From: Aminobacter carboxidus
Lineage (GTDB): Bacteria; Pseudomonadota; Alphaproteobacteria; Rhizobiales; Rhizobiaceae
DNA length: 64,000 bases
NCBI RefSeq assembly: GCF_014863355.1
Contig: NZ_JACZEP010000007.1
Span: 62,001 to 126,000, forward strand
Reading direction: 5' to 3'
Below are positions 23,110 through 32,057 of the stretch, in pieces. Made by a program: the position numbers and the translations under genes. The notes beneath the pieces are model-generated. The model did not search any database, was not told where the DNA came from, and saw nothing but the letters and a program-made list of their open reading frames with translations. Within the stretch, counting starts at the first letter, position 1. Each line of letters starts with the position of its first letter.

Positions 23110-24195
23110 TCACGAGCCGGGGCAGACCAGCTTGACGTTCACCGTGTTCTTGCCGCTGACGGACATGCCGCCGGTGACATATTTGGCGAAGGGCAAGGTG
23201 CTGACATCCTGGGACACCTCGGTGTCGACGGTAAAGCTCTCATTGGCAAAGACATTGCCGCCGTCGACTTCTCCTTGCGGGCGCATCGACATGCCATGGC
23301 CGCCCTTGCAGCGGATCTTCACGTCGCCCGGCCTGCCTTTCGATTTGTTGTCGAGAGCCATGGTCAGCCCGTCGAGTTCCAGCGCCATGTCGATGTCGTC
23401 ATTGATCTGGCCGCTCGAGGTGCATGACATGCCGGCAATCCTTACGCTCTTGATCTTGCCTGCCCGACGCGTTTTCCCCTTCAGCATCCATGTGTCGGAT
23501 CCCGGCGAACTGTTGCCCTCCATCTCCACCGACTGGGTGACATAGGAGTAGGTCACGTCGAACTGCGGCCCCTTGATGCGCGGCTCGAGCTTTGCCTCGA
23601 TGGTAACCGTACCTTGGTCGACGATGCGCTTGAGCAATGCGCGTGTCGCCTTGGCCTGTTCGTGATAGCGCTCCGCTTCCTCGGCTGCGAAGTGGCTCGG
23701 CAGTCTGTCCCAGTAGACGGTGGCGGTGTCTCTTGCGCATTTCGCCCGGTGAACAGCTTCGTGCTCGAGGGCGAAATCCGCGAGTTCCTTGCATTGCGAG
23801 CCTGCTCGCAGGGCTTCGAGTGCTGCGGGTTGCTGCTCGCAACTGCCATATTTCATGTCGACCGTCGCCGGCCCGGTATAACCATGGGCGGGACGGTGGG
23901 GTAAGCTGAACCTCCCCATGATTTCGGTCCGTTTCAGCGACGAGCGGTGATAGATGCTGACGTCGGAATCCGGATGTGTCGGGATTTTGTGCGCCTCGAT
24001 CAGCGGGTCCTCGACTGCCTTGAGCTGTGCTGCCATGTCGGCGAAGAACTTTGCCGCGTAGTCGGCGTTTCTGAGCTCTTCCTGGACGCTTTGCAGGTTC
24101 TTGCACGAGCATTGTTGCTGGTCGGCCAAAACAGGCATCACCAGCGCGCCGCCGAGCGCCAGCGAAACGGCAAACGCCTTGATTGTCGAGAACAT
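23110..24195 (-). CDS. Exported protein with an HExxH motif, unknown function
   Basis: 361 residues beginning with a signal peptide (MFSTIKAFAVSLALGGALVMPVLADQ). The mature part has a Cys pair (QCSCKN), a helical middle and H145-E-A-V-H149 within FALEHEAVHRAKC, which fits the zinc metallopeptidase signature HExxH. The C-terminal 200 residues are a beta-rich domain with a disulfide-capable GMSCTSS and VKIRCKGGHG. ATG 24195 was preferred over the GTG at 24204 because AAGG then lies 10 bases upstream. Not recognised as a known family. Protease activity is a possibility only. Confidence 0.65.
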   Translation of the reverse strand: MFSTIKAFAVSLALGGALVMPVLADQQQCSCKNLQSVQEELRNADYAAKFFADMAAQLKAVEDPLIEAHKIPTHPDSDVSIYHRSSLKRTEIMGRFSLPHRPAHGYTGPATVDMKYGSCEQQPAALEALRAGSQCKELADFALEHEAVHRAKCARDTATVYWDRLPSHFAAEEAERYHEQAKATRALLKRIVDQGTVTIEAKLEPRIKGPQFDVTYSYVTQSVEMEGNSSPGSDTWMLKGKTRRAGKIKSVRIAGMSCTSSGQINDDIDMALELDGLTMALDNKSKGRPGDVKIRCKGGHGMSMRPQGEVDGGNVFANESFTVDTEVSQDVSTLPFAKYVTGGMSVSGKNTVNVKLVCPGS

Positions 24196-24310
24196 CCGCA
24201 CCACACCTTGTGATTGATTCAGGTGGCAGTCGGTATCGGAAACCTGTGTATCCGCAGGATGTTGCGATGCGGGTTCGTTGGATGCACAACGAAAACAGGG
24301 ATGAGTAAGA

Positions 24311-25489
24311 TCAGGCTGCCTGCCCGGCGGCCCAGCCCGACGACCATGCCCACTGGAAATTATAGCCGCCGAGCCAGCCGGTGACGTCGACGACCTCGCC
24401 GATGAAGAAAAGTCCCGGCACCGACTTCACCTGCATCGTCTTCTGGTCGAGCGACCTGGTGTCGATGCCGCCAAGTGTCACTTCCGCCGTACGATAACCC
24501 TCGGACCCGGCAGGCTTGATACGCCACTGATTCACCGCGGCATCGACGGCTTTCAGATGCGTATCGTTCAGATCGGCGAGATTGCCGTTGAAGCCGAGCC
24601 GCTCGGCGATCGCCTGCGCCAGCTTCTTGGGCATATGGGCGGCAAGAACGGTCTGCACTGCCTGTCGCCCGTTGGCGCGCTTGGCCTCGCGCAGGATCGC
24701 CGCGACATCGGTGCCCGGCAGCATCGAGATCGCGATTTCGTCACCCTCGCGCCAGTAGGACGAAATCTGCAGGATCGACGGGCCGCTGATGCCACGGTGG
24801 GTGAACAGCATGGCTTCGGAGAAGCTGGTCTTGCGGCAGGCGACATCGGCATTGACCGCGATGCCGGCAAGTGGGGTCAGTTTCTGCAGGGTATTGGCGT
24901 CGAATGTCAGCGGCACAAGGGCCGGCCGCGTCTCGACAACTGGCAATTCGAACTGCTCGGCGATCTCGTAGCCAAAGCCGGTCGCTCCCATCTTGGGGAT
25001 CGACTTGCCGCCGCAGGCGACCACCAACGACTTGCACGCAACCCGATTGCCGGAGAGAAACAGCTCAAACCCGTCGGCGGTCCTGCTGATGTCCTCGACC
25101 GTGGTCGACAGCCTGAGTTCGACGCCGTTGCCCTGCATTTCCTCGAGCATCATGTCGATGATCTGTCGCGCTGAACCGTCACAGAACAACTGGCCAAGCG
25201 TCTTTTCGTGATAGGCGATGCCGTAGCGCTCGACCAGCGCGATGAAATTGCGCTGGGTATAGCGGCTCAGCGCCGAGATGCAGAAATGCGGGTTCTGCGA
25301 CAGAAAATTCTTCGGACTGGCATGGATATTGGTGAAATTGCAGCGCCCGCCGCCCGAGATGCGGATCTTTTCGCCGGGTGCGGCGGCATGATCGACGATC
25401 AGCACCGACCGTCCGCGCTTGCCGGCTTCCACGGCGCACATCATGCCCGCCGCGCCGGCGCCGATCACCACGACATCAAAGGACTGCAT
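24311..25489 (-). CDS. HI0933-family FAD-dependent oxidoreductase
   Basis: 392 residues. The N-terminal FAD-binding motif is VVVIGAGAAGMMCAVEAGKRGRSVLIVDH, followed by the family signature KIRISGGGRCNFTNI, the mid-region CGGKSIPKMGATGFGYEIAEQF and the C-terminal GLFFIGEVVDVTGWLGGYNFQWAWSSG. This is the BaiN/HI0933 group of flavoproteins, soluble and widely conserved but mostly without assigned reactions. BaiN reduces a C4-C5 double bond in bile acids. It stands alone, 113 bases past the dienelactone hydrolase-like gene's stop. Identity of the family is certain; the substrate is unknown. Confidence 0.9.
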   Translation of the reverse strand: MQSFDVVVIGAGAAGMMCAVEAGKRGRSVLIVDHAAAPGEKIRISGGGRCNFTNIHASPKNFLSQNPHFCISALSRYTQRNFIALVERYGIAYHEKTLGQLFCDGSARQIIDMMLEEMQGNGVELRLSTTVEDISRTADGFELFLSGNRVACKSLVVACGGKSIPKMGATGFGYEIAEQFELPVVETRPALVPLTFDANTLQKLTPLAGIAVNADVACRKTSFSEAMLFTHRGISGPSILQISSYWREGDEIAISMLPGTDVAAILREAKRANGRQAVQTVLAAHMPKKLAQAIAERLGFNGNLADLNDTHLKAVDAAVNQWRIKPAGSEGYRTAEVTLGGIDTRSLDQKTMQVKSVPGLFFIGEVVDVTGWLGGYNFQWAWSSGWAAGQAA

Positions 25490-25602
25490 TCCGGAGTGTT
25501 CCCGCTGGCCCGTGGGCGCCTTGCCGGCGCGCGAACCCTGTTTGTCGGATCAAGCTGTTCGGTGCCTGATAGCCGAAGCTGTCGGGATGGCAAAGTTGGA
25601 AG

Positions 25603-26334
25603 TTACGCCAGCGTTTCCTCAAACAACGCCGTCAGCCGCTTCCAGTGGCGCTCGGCGCCGGCGGCATCGTAGACGCCGTGGTCGGATACGCACCAGCCAT
25701 GGCCCATGCCGACATAGTTTTCGAGAATGTGGTCGACGCCGGCAGTGCGCAGGCTCTCGGCCAGGATTGCCGACTGTTCCGGCGGGAAGCTGCCGTCGAC
25801 ACCGGCAGAGCCGACATAGACGCGCGCCTTGATCTTTGCCGCGCTGCGGTGCGGGCTATCGGGCGCATCGCTGGCCAGATTGCCGCCATGGAAGCTTGCC
25901 GCGGCCACGATGCGGCCCGGATAGGCGGCGGCGGCGTTGAGCGCACGCGAGCCGCCCATGCAATAGCCGACAGTACCAATCGGGCCTGTCGCGCCGGCCC
26001 TTGCCAACGCGTCGATGAAGGAGCCCGTGTCGCGTGCGGTCATATCCTGCGTCGTGCCGCCGATCAGGGCACGCAACTCGGTCCGCGTCTTCTCCTCGAC
26101 GAAGGCCGTCTTGGCGTCGAACGGACCATAGGCGCCTGCACGATAGAACAGGTCGGGCACCAGCACCGCATAGCCGTGGCTGCCCAGCCGTTCGGCCATC
26201 TCGTCCAGCGCCGGGCGCCGACCGAAGGCATCCATATAGAGGACCACACCGGCTTTCGCCTTGGCAGCTCCGAACAGCCCGGCCTTGCAAGCGCCATCCG
26301 CCGTCCTGATCTCGATCTCGCGCTTGGTCGGCAT
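25603..26334 (-). CDS. Dienelactone hydrolase family protein
   Basis: 243 residues of the alpha/beta hydrolase fold. The nucleophile elbow is G-Y-C125-M-G-G (VGYCMGGSRAL), with cysteine as in true dienelactone hydrolases. The acid residue is probably in VGSAGVDGSFPPEQ and the histidine in YVGMGHGWCV. Dienelactone hydrolases open lactones in chloroaromatic degradation, but most family members act on unknown esters. It is 60 bases downstream of the MFS gene on the same strand and may be in an operon with that carrier and the FadR-type regulator, which would link it to uptake and hydrolysis of one compound. Confidence 0.87.
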   Translation of the reverse strand: MPTKREIEIRTADGACKAGLFGAAKAKAGVVLYMDAFGRRPALDEMAERLGSHGYAVLVPDLFYRAGAYGPFDAKTAFVEEKTRTELRALIGGTTQDMTARDTGSFIDALARAGATGPIGTVGYCMGGSRALNAAAAYPGRIVAAASFHGGNLASDAPDSPHRSAAKIKARVYVGSAGVDGSFPPEQSAILAESLRTAGVDHILENYVGMGHGWCVSDHGVYDAAGAERHWKRLTALFEETLA

Positions 26335-26394
26335 GGCAAAGCTCCTTCTGTCTGTCCCGTCGCGAACATAGGGACTTCAGCCCGCCAGACAAGC

Positions 26395-27705
26395 TCAGGC
26401 GGCAGAGGTCCGCTCGGTGCGCGCGCCGACATGCAGCGCCCTGCCCGCGCCCAGTCCCGTGATCGCAACGCCAAGACCAAGGGCCACGAACAGCACCGAA
26501 GAGGCGGCGAAGCTGCCGGTCCAATTGCGGATCAGCCCGACCAGCAGCGGGCCGATGGCCGCCAGCGTGTAGCCCACACCCTGCGCCATGCCCGAGAGGT
26601 GCGCTGCGACATGCGAATCCGGCGAGCGCAGCACGATCAGCGTCATGGCCGCCGCAATCAGCCCGCCCTGCCCGATGCCCTGCAGCACCGCCCAGAACAG
26701 GATCGTCCAGGTCGGCGCAAACAGTATGCCGAGCAGCGCGACCACGGCAGCCACGACGAGCGCCACATTGACGCCGCGCTGGTCCTTGCGGCGGATGGCG
26801 ATCGAAGGTACGGCAAGGCACGTCACCACCTGCGCCATGACCGATAGCGATACGATCGCGCCTGCGGTGGTGGCATCGAAGCCACGCTCGCGCAGGATCG
26901 GCGCCAGCCAGCCAAAGACGCAATAGGCCAGCGCCGACTGCAGCCCCATGAACAAGGTGACCTGCCAGGCAAGGCGGTCACGCCACAGGCCGACAACGCG
27001 AAAACCGCTGTGGCTTGCCTGCCTGCGGCTGCCCAGCGCTTGCGGCGTCCAGATAAACAGCACAATGAGGGCCGGCACCGCCCATGCGGCGAGCGCGCCG
27101 GACCACGAGCCGGTTGCCAGATGCTCGATGGGCAGCGTCAGGCCGGATGCGGACGCAGCACCCGCACACAGCGCCATGGTGTAGAGGCCGGTCATCATCG
27201 CCGCCTTGTCGGGAAAGTCGCGCTTGACCAGCCCGGGTAGCAGAACATTGCCGATTGCAATCGCCGCACCGGCGATGAAGCTCGCGATGAACAGCAGCGG
27301 CGCGGTGCCAAGCCCTCGCAAAGCCGTGCCGAAGGCAAGCAGCGCCAAGGCGAAGAGCAGCGTGCGCTCGGCGCCGAAGCGCTGCGCCATCCTGGGTGCC
27401 AGCGGCGCAAACAGGCCGAGGCAAAGCACCGGCAGCGTCGTAAGCAGGCTCGCACCGGCAGGCGACAGGCCGGTCGCCTGCATCACTTCAGGCAACAGCA
27501 CAGACAGGCTGGAAAACAGCGGCCGCAGATTGAAGGCAATCAGAACCAGACTCGCGCCCAGCACAAAACGCGCCATGCCGCTGCGCAGGATGGGCGCCTG
27601 CGGCGCCAGCAGGCTGTCGATCTCGGCATCGACAAGCTGGTCGCCGAGGCCGTCGATGGCCACGACCTCGGCGGCTTGGCCGGCTGGGACAAAGCTCTGG
27701 TTCAT
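26395..27705 (-). CDS. CynX/NimT-type MFS transporter
   Basis: 436 residues. A cytoplasmic lead of about 40 residues is followed by twelve predicted membrane segments beginning near FVLGASLVLIAFNLRPLFSSLSVLLPEV, a sequence typical of the CynX/NimT cyanate and nitroimidazole transporter group. The C-terminus is short and basic. Its ATG overlaps the stop of the FadR-type regulator gene (ATGA), so the regulator and carrier are coupled. Substrate unknown. The GntR partner suggests an organic acid-like inducer. Confidence 0.87.
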   Translation of the reverse strand: MNQSFVPAGQAAEVVAIDGLGDQLVDAEIDSLLAPQAPILRSGMARFVLGASLVLIAFNLRPLFSSLSVLLPEVMQATGLSPAGASLLTTLPVLCLGLFAPLAPRMAQRFGAERTLLFALALLAFGTALRGLGTAPLLFIASFIAGAAIAIGNVLLPGLVKRDFPDKAAMMTGLYTMALCAGAASASGLTLPIEHLATGSWSGALAAWAVPALIVLFIWTPQALGSRRQASHSGFRVVGLWRDRLAWQVTLFMGLQSALAYCVFGWLAPILRERGFDATTAGAIVSLSVMAQVVTCLAVPSIAIRRKDQRGVNVALVVAAVVALLGILFAPTWTILFWAVLQGIGQGGLIAAAMTLIVLRSPDSHVAAHLSGMAQGVGYTLAAIGPLLVGLIRNWTGSFAASSVLFVALGLGVAITGLGAGRALHVGARTERTSAA

Positions 27706-28391
27706 TGGGCAAGCAACCTGTCGAGTTCGAGAAGCACCGGCGCCATGAAGGCGCGGACTGCTGCGGCAGCCCTGTCCGGATCGCCAGAGGCCACGGCATC
27801 GATGATGGCGACATGCGCTGGCGCGTCCGGCTCAGGCAGATCGCCACCCAGCGTCGCCTTGATGGTCTCGGCAATGGCACCGGTGAAGAAGTCGTAGAGT
27901 TCGAACATCGCCCGGTTGCCCGAGGCCTCGACGACTGCCTTGTGGAAGGCGATGTCGCGGCGAATGAAGGCCTCATGCCCGCCATCGGCCACGGTGCCGC
28001 GCAGTTCGAGCAAGCGGCGCATTTTCACCAGATCCGCCGGCGTATGGCGCAGTGCTGCAAGCCGCGCAGCTTCGGCGTCCAGGGCGGCGCGCGTTTCCCA
28101 CTGGTCGCGCAGGCCGGCGCGCTTGACGCGGTCCAGCGCCGCCGAGGGATCGACCGCCGAGCGGACATAGGTGCCCGAGCCTTGACGCGTATCCAAAAGG
28201 CCCTGCGAAACCAGCGCGCGAACGGCTTCGCGCACGGTGCCACGGCTCACCGACAACAGGTCGGTGAGTGCCGCTTCGTTGGGAATACGCTCGCCGACGA
28301 CCCAGCGGCCGCTTACGATTTCGGCCCGCAGGCTATCGGCGGCGCTGTCGGTGAGATTGGTTCGGGTGGCCGGCTGCATCGCAACATTCAT
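27702..28391 (-). CDS. FadR-subfamily GntR transcriptional regulator
   Basis: 229 residues. The N-terminal winged helix has ADSLRAEIVSGRWVVGERIPNEAALTDLLSVSRGTVREAVRALVSQGLLDTRQGSGTYV. The C-terminal FCD domain holds RRLLELRG, D-I-A-F-H-K-A-V-V-E-A-S-G-N and H-V-A-I-I-D-A-V, whose Asp/His residues bind metal and carboxylate effectors in this class. ATG 28391 gives the family-typical beginning. TCATC-A-GATGA at 28396-28406, just before the start, is a possible self-operator. It is coupled to the MFS gene it precedes. Confidence 0.9.
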   Translation of the reverse strand: MNVAMQPATRTNLTDSAADSLRAEIVSGRWVVGERIPNEAALTDLLSVSRGTVREAVRALVSQGLLDTRQGSGTYVRSAVDPSAALDRVKRAGLRDQWETRAALDAEAARLAALRHTPADLVKMRRLLELRGTVADGGHEAFIRRDIAFHKAVVEASGNRAMFELYDFFTGAIAETIKATLGGDLPEPDAPAHVAIIDAVASGDPDRAAAAVRAFMAPVLLELDRLLAQ

Positions 28392-28483
28392 CAAGTCATC
28401 AGATGATTTTGAATATGCTGATCGGCCAATGATGGCAACAAGCGAAGCGAGGAAGCGATTGGGCCAGCACAAATTGCGCGAAC

Positions 28484-29167
28484 TCAGAGGCTGGCGTAGC
28501 TCTTCATATGGAAGGCCTGCACGTCTTCAGGGTAACGAAAGACCACACCATAGGGACAGGCGTTGCGATCGAGGCAGCCTCGCGTCCGGCAGGCACCTCC
28601 CGATGGGCCGCGCACATGGCCGAGGCATTGCTCATAGGCAAACCCAGCTTCCGAATAGGCATCGACCGGACAGGATTTCAGGCAAGGTTTTCCAACACAT
28701 AGGTCGCAAAGGTGACTCTGTTCGCGAACTTCACCGAAAGGCAGATCGATCTCGAACAGCAACGCGCCGCGATAGGCATGCCAGAGCCCGTATGCGGGGT
28801 GCATCAGTATGCCCAGCGGCGATGGCCTGAGCCCTTCAGCACGCATCGCCCATTGTTGAAACGGCAGAAAAGGCTTGTCGGATGGCGACACCGCGCGCGC
28901 GCCAAATTCCCGCGCGACAGCGCCGATCACCTCGCGCGACCAGCTGTCGAGCGGATTTTGCAGATTGGCCGGTTGCGCCTCGCGCCAGCGTTGGAAATGC
29001 GACCAGGGCGCAGCACCCGCCTGCCCCACAAGCAGCACCGATCGCGCCGGCTTGTTCGATGGGCCGTCCGGCGCCACATCGCCATCGCTAAGAACAAAAC
29101 CGCCGCGCTGGATGAGGCCATGAGCGGCCAGCGCGGCGGAAATCTGGTCCACATCGGGGGACGGCAA
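28484..29167 (-). CDS. QueG/MMACHC-like protein with 4Fe-4S cluster motifs
   Basis: 227 residues. Residues 154-166 form a ferredoxin signature C154-x2-C157-x4-C162-x3-C166-P, and further cysteines at 181, 193, 198 and 204 could hold a second cluster, as in epoxyqueuosine reductase QueG. The preceding segment LGILMHPAYGLWHAYRGALLFE (118-139, H123) resembles the HPxFGxWfAxRG region I recall from the cobalamin-processing enzyme MMACHC. QueG, MMACHC and reductive dehalogenases share a cobalamin-binding fold. It lies 96 bases downstream of MttB2 on the same strand, so handling or reducing the corrinoid cofactor is an attractive role. It is too short to be QueG itself. Confidence 0.6.
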   Translation of the reverse strand: MPSPDVDQISAALAAHGLIQRGGFVLSDGDVAPDGPSNKPARSVLLVGQAGAAPWSHFQRWREAQPANLQNPLDSWSREVIGAVAREFGARAVSPSDKPFLPFQQWAMRAEGLRPSPLGILMHPAYGLWHAYRGALLFEIDLPFGEVREQSHLCDLCVGKPCLKSCPVDAYSEAGFAYEQCLGHVRGPSGGACRTRGCLDRNACPYGVVFRYPEDVQAFHMKSYASL

Positions 29168-29263
29168 GCGTCACCCCTTCCGGTCCGGGTCGGAGAATGC
29201 GCTCCGCCAGACTTCCTTGTGAATGATGCTGGCGACTTTAGCCCCGCCTGACACGGGCTCCTT

Positions 29264-30838
29264 TCACGTGAAGGCGTCGGGCATCGACGCCTTCTTGGCG
29301 GCGATGAAGTCCTTGAGGCCGTCGTCGATGCTCGGATCGAGATAAGGCGCCTCGTAGCTTTCCAGCCAGCGGCGCGCGAGATCGTTGGCGCGCTGAGGTG
29401 CTGTCTTCTGACCCTCTGCCAGCCACTGTTCGTAGGAATTGTTGTCGGCGATGCTGGAGCGGTAGAACGCCGACTGGAAGTTCGCCTGGGTGTGGTCGCA
29501 GCCGAGATAGTGGCTGCCGGGCCCGACCTGGCGGATGGCGTCCATCGCCTGGCCGTTCTCGGAGAGATCGACGCCCTCGGCGAACTTCTGCTGCATGCCG
29601 AGCTGGTCGATATCCATCATGAACTTCTCGTAGCACGAGGCGAGACCGCCCTCGAGCCAGCCGGCCGAGTGCAGCACGAAATTGGTGCCGGCAAGCAGCG
29701 TCGAATTCAGCGTGTTGGCGCTTTCATAAGCCGCCTGCGCATCCGGGACCTTCGAAGCGCAGAGCGAACCGCCGGTGCGGAACGGCAGGCCGAGACGGCG
29801 TGCCAACTGGGCGGCGCCGTAAGACACCAGCGACGGTTCCGGCGTGCCGAAGGTCGGCGCGCCCGACTGCATCGAGATCGACGAGGCGAAGGTGCCGAAC
29901 AGCACTGGCGCGCCCTTGCGGATCAGCTGCGTGAACGAGGCACCGGCCAGCACCTCGGCCAGAACCTGGGTCAGAGTGCCCGCCACCGTCACCGGGCTCA
30001 TCGCGCCGGCAAGGATGAACGGCGTGACGATGCAGGCCTGGTTGTGACGCGCATAGACCTTGGCTGCGCCCAGCATGGTCTCGTCGAAGACCATCGGCGA
30101 GTTGGCGTTGATCAGGCTGGTCAGAACGGTGTTGTTTTCGACGAAGTCGTCGCCGAACACGATCTTGGCCATTGCCACGGTGTCCTCGGCGCGCTCCGGT
30201 GCTGTCACCGAGCCCATGAACGGCTTGTCGGAATATTTGATGTGGCTGTAGATCATGTCGAGGTGGCGCTTGTTCACCGGCACGTCGACAGGCTCGCACA
30301 CCGTGCCGCCCGAATGGTGGATCGACGGCGCCATGTAGGCGAGCTTCACGAAATTGCGGAAGTCCTCGATCGTCGCGTAGCGCCTGTTACCGTCGAGGTC
30401 GCGCACGAAGGGCGGACCGTAGACCGGCGCGAATACGGTCGCATTGCCACCGATCTGCACCGAGCGTTCAGGATTGCGCGCATGCTGGGTATAGACCGAA
30501 GGCGCGGTTTTAAGCAGCTCGCGGCAAAGGCCCTTGGGAAAGTGCACGCGTTCGCCCTTGACGTCGGCGCCGGCTTCCTTCCACAGCGCCAATGCCTCGG
30601 CGTCGTCACGAAACTCGATGCCGATCTCCTCGAGCACCGTGTCGGCATTCTTCTCGATGAGGGCGAGGCCCTCCTCGTTGAGCACCTCATAAACGTTGAT
30701 CTGGCGCTTGATGTAGGTGAGCTGTGTGCCTGGACCGCCGCCGCTGCGTGCTGCGCGCCGCGCAGCAGCACCACCACTTGCGCCACGTCCACGCCTGCCG
30801 CCCGCTTGTTCCTGCTCGACTGCCGCGTCTTCGCCCAT
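29264..30838 (-). CDS. MttB-family corrinoid methyltransferase 2 (pyrrolysine-free)
   Basis: 524 residues, collinear with the MttB-family protein at 5133. It has GGTVCEPVDVPVNKRHLDMIYSHI, TPFILAGAMSPVTVAGTLTQ, QSGAPTFGTPEPSL and HSAGWLEGGLASCYEKFMMDID. There is no internal amber codon. Differences around the substrate pocket (HHSGGTVCEPVD against QTTGGYPVEPVD; GSLCASKVPDAQ against SNVCAANAVDAQ) suggest a different substrate. Residues 13-35 are Gly/Arg-rich (GGRRGRGASGG and on). ATG 30838 has a GGAAGG ribosome site. It is divergent from the corrinoid-protein gene at 31094, giving a methyltransferase/corrinoid-protein pair. Confidence 0.88.
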   Translation of the reverse strand: MGEDAAVEQEQAGGRRGRGASGGAAARRAARSGGGPGTQLTYIKRQINVYEVLNEEGLALIEKNADTVLEEIGIEFRDDAEALALWKEAGADVKGERVHFPKGLCRELLKTAPSVYTQHARNPERSVQIGGNATVFAPVYGPPFVRDLDGNRRYATIEDFRNFVKLAYMAPSIHHSGGTVCEPVDVPVNKRHLDMIYSHIKYSDKPFMGSVTAPERAEDTVAMAKIVFGDDFVENNTVLTSLINANSPMVFDETMLGAAKVYARHNQACIVTPFILAGAMSPVTVAGTLTQVLAEVLAGASFTQLIRKGAPVLFGTFASSISMQSGAPTFGTPEPSLVSYGAAQLARRLGLPFRTGGSLCASKVPDAQAAYESANTLNSTLLAGTNFVLHSAGWLEGGLASCYEKFMMDIDQLGMQQKFAEGVDLSENGQAMDAIRQVGPGSHYLGCDHTQANFQSAFYRSSIADNNSYEQWLAEGQKTAPQRANDLARRWLESYEAPYLDPSIDDGLKDFIAAKKASMPDAFT

Positions 30839-30939
30839 GGCCCTGCCTTCCGTAAGAATCCGTTTTTCGCCGCCCATGCGGCTCTACGACGGATCGTAAT
30901 CATGCACCCATATCGAAACGGCTCGCCAGCGCCAACGCC

Positions 30940-30980
30940 TGTCGCAAAATCGACAAGCCCGTCGCCAGACTGCCAGTCGC
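30940..30980. promoter_or_regulatory. TGTCGC half-sites between MttB2 and corrinoid-protein genes
   Basis: TGTCG (30940-30944) and CGACA (30951-30955) form an inverted repeat, with further GTCGC copies at 30961-30965 and 30976-30980. TGTCGC is the half-site recognised by ArgR-type members of the AraC/GlxA family in Pseudomonas. A GlxA-family regulator lies at 43791. Assignment is tentative. Confidence 0.35.
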
Positions 30981-31093
30981 TTTCGTTTTGCAGGAGGTCG
31001 CAAATCAGCTATGGATTCGCGGCACTTGCAAGCTAGGTATAGCGCACTATCAGCAAGCCGCACTTTAGCGCTGCCTCGAGGGAGCCTCCGAAG

Positions 31094-31792
31094 ATGTCCG
31101 ACGACGAAATCATCCTGTCCGAGCTTTCCGACGACGAACTCGTGCAGCAGATGCACGACGACCTGTATGACGGGCTCAAGGAAGAGATCGAGGAAGGCAC
31201 CAACATCCTCCTCGAGCGCGGCTGGGTGCCTTACAAGGTCCTGACCGAAGCGCTGGTTGAAGGCATGCGCATCGTCGGCGAGGATTTCCGCGACGGCATC
31301 CTGTTCGTCCCCGAAGTGCTGCTGTCGGCAAATGCCATGAAGGCCGGCATGTTCATCCTACGCCCGCTGCTCGCCGCCACCGGCGCACCCAAGCAGGGCA
31401 AGATGGTCATCGGCACCGTCAAGGGCGACATCCACGACATCGGCAAGAACCTCGTCGGCATGATGATGGAAGGCGCTGGCTTCGACGTCATCGACCTCGG
31501 TATCAACAATCCAGTCGAGAACTATCTCAACGCAATCGAAGAGCATCAGCCCGACATCATCGGCATGTCGGCGCTGCTGACCACGACCATGCCCTACATG
31601 AAGGTCGTCATCGACACGATGAAGGAAAAGGGCATCCGCGACGACTATGTCGTGCTCGTCGGCGGTGCTCCGCTCAACGAGGAATTCGGCAAGGCCGTAG
31701 GTGCCGACGCATATTGCCGCGACGCGGCTGTCGCCGTCGAAACCGCCAAGGACTACATGAAGCGCAAGCACAATCTGCGCGCTGCCGGATAA
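31094..31792 (+). CDS. Methylamine/betaine-type corrinoid protein
   Basis: 232 residues with the two-part layout of MttC/MtgC and the methionine synthase B12 module. A helical cap spans roughly residues 10-95. A Rossmann-like B12 domain follows with the lower-ligand motif G-D-I-H114-D-I-G (DxHxxG), then GMSALLTTTMPYMKVV and VLVGGAPL. H114 would coordinate cobalt. It carries the methyl group between MttB proteins and the methyl-THF methyltransferase. The N-terminus is strongly acidic (MSDDEIILSELSDDELVQQ and DGLKEEIEEG), opposite to the basic tails of its partners. A terminator follows 6 bases after the stop. Confidence 0.92.
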   Translation: MSDDEIILSELSDDELVQQMHDDLYDGLKEEIEEGTNILLERGWVPYKVLTEALVEGMRIVGEDFRDGILFVPEVLLSANAMKAGMFILRPLLAATGAPKQGKMVIGTVKGDIHDIGKNLVGMMMEGAGFDVIDLGINNPVENYLNAIEEHQPDIIGMSALLTTTMPYMKVVIDTMKEKGIRDDYVVLVGGAPLNEEFGKAVGADAYCRDAAVAVETAKDYMKRKHNLRAAG

Positions 31793-31797
31793 TGAAC

Positions 31798-31829
31798 AAG
31801 GGCCGCACCTTGCGGCGCGGCCCTTTCAT
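31798..31829. terminator. Intrinsic terminator after the corrinoid-protein gene
   Basis: AAGGGCCGC/GCGGCCCTT stem with a 10-base loop and TTTC after it. It may also serve the small lipoprotein gene on the other strand. Confidence 0.75.
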
Positions 31830-31857
31830 TCCGATCTGAAATGCCAGGCGTAGTGCC

Positions 31858-31992
31858 TTATTGGACTGTGTCCTCGATGGCGTTCGCCGTACCTTTGACA
31901 TCCTTGCCGACGCCGCGAACGGTGTTGGCGCAGGAGGCCAGTGCGAGCGCACAGGCGATGACGGCGATCGGTGCCAGACGTGACAGTTTCAT
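31858..31992 (-). CDS. Entericidin-type small lipoprotein
   Basis: A 44-residue protein read from the minus strand: it starts MKLSRLAPIAVIACALALAS, has the lipobox A-S-C at Cys21, and the mature part is ANTVRGVGKDVKGTANAIEDTVQ. The G-x-G-x-D-x-x-x-x-G-x-A-I pattern after the lipidated cysteine is that of the entericidin A/B family (EcnA/EcnB-like), tiny inner-leaflet lipoproteins of unclear role in stress or toxin-antidote behaviour. It was found by translating the gap between the corrinoid-protein and DUF1638 genes. It is unlikely to be part of methyl metabolism. Confidence 0.85.
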   Translation of the reverse strand: MKLSRLAPIAVIACALALASCANTVRGVGKDVKGTANAIEDTVQ

Positions 31993-32057
31993 GGACGGTG
32001 TCTCCCTCTCTCGATAAACTTCGTCCTATAGCAACGAAGGCCGGTTCGACTGGTTCC

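Noticed and set aside
31971-32057. Longer start for the DUF1638 protein
   Set aside because: The added residues overlap the promoter area of the entericidin-like gene and are not family-like; ATG 32058 fits better.
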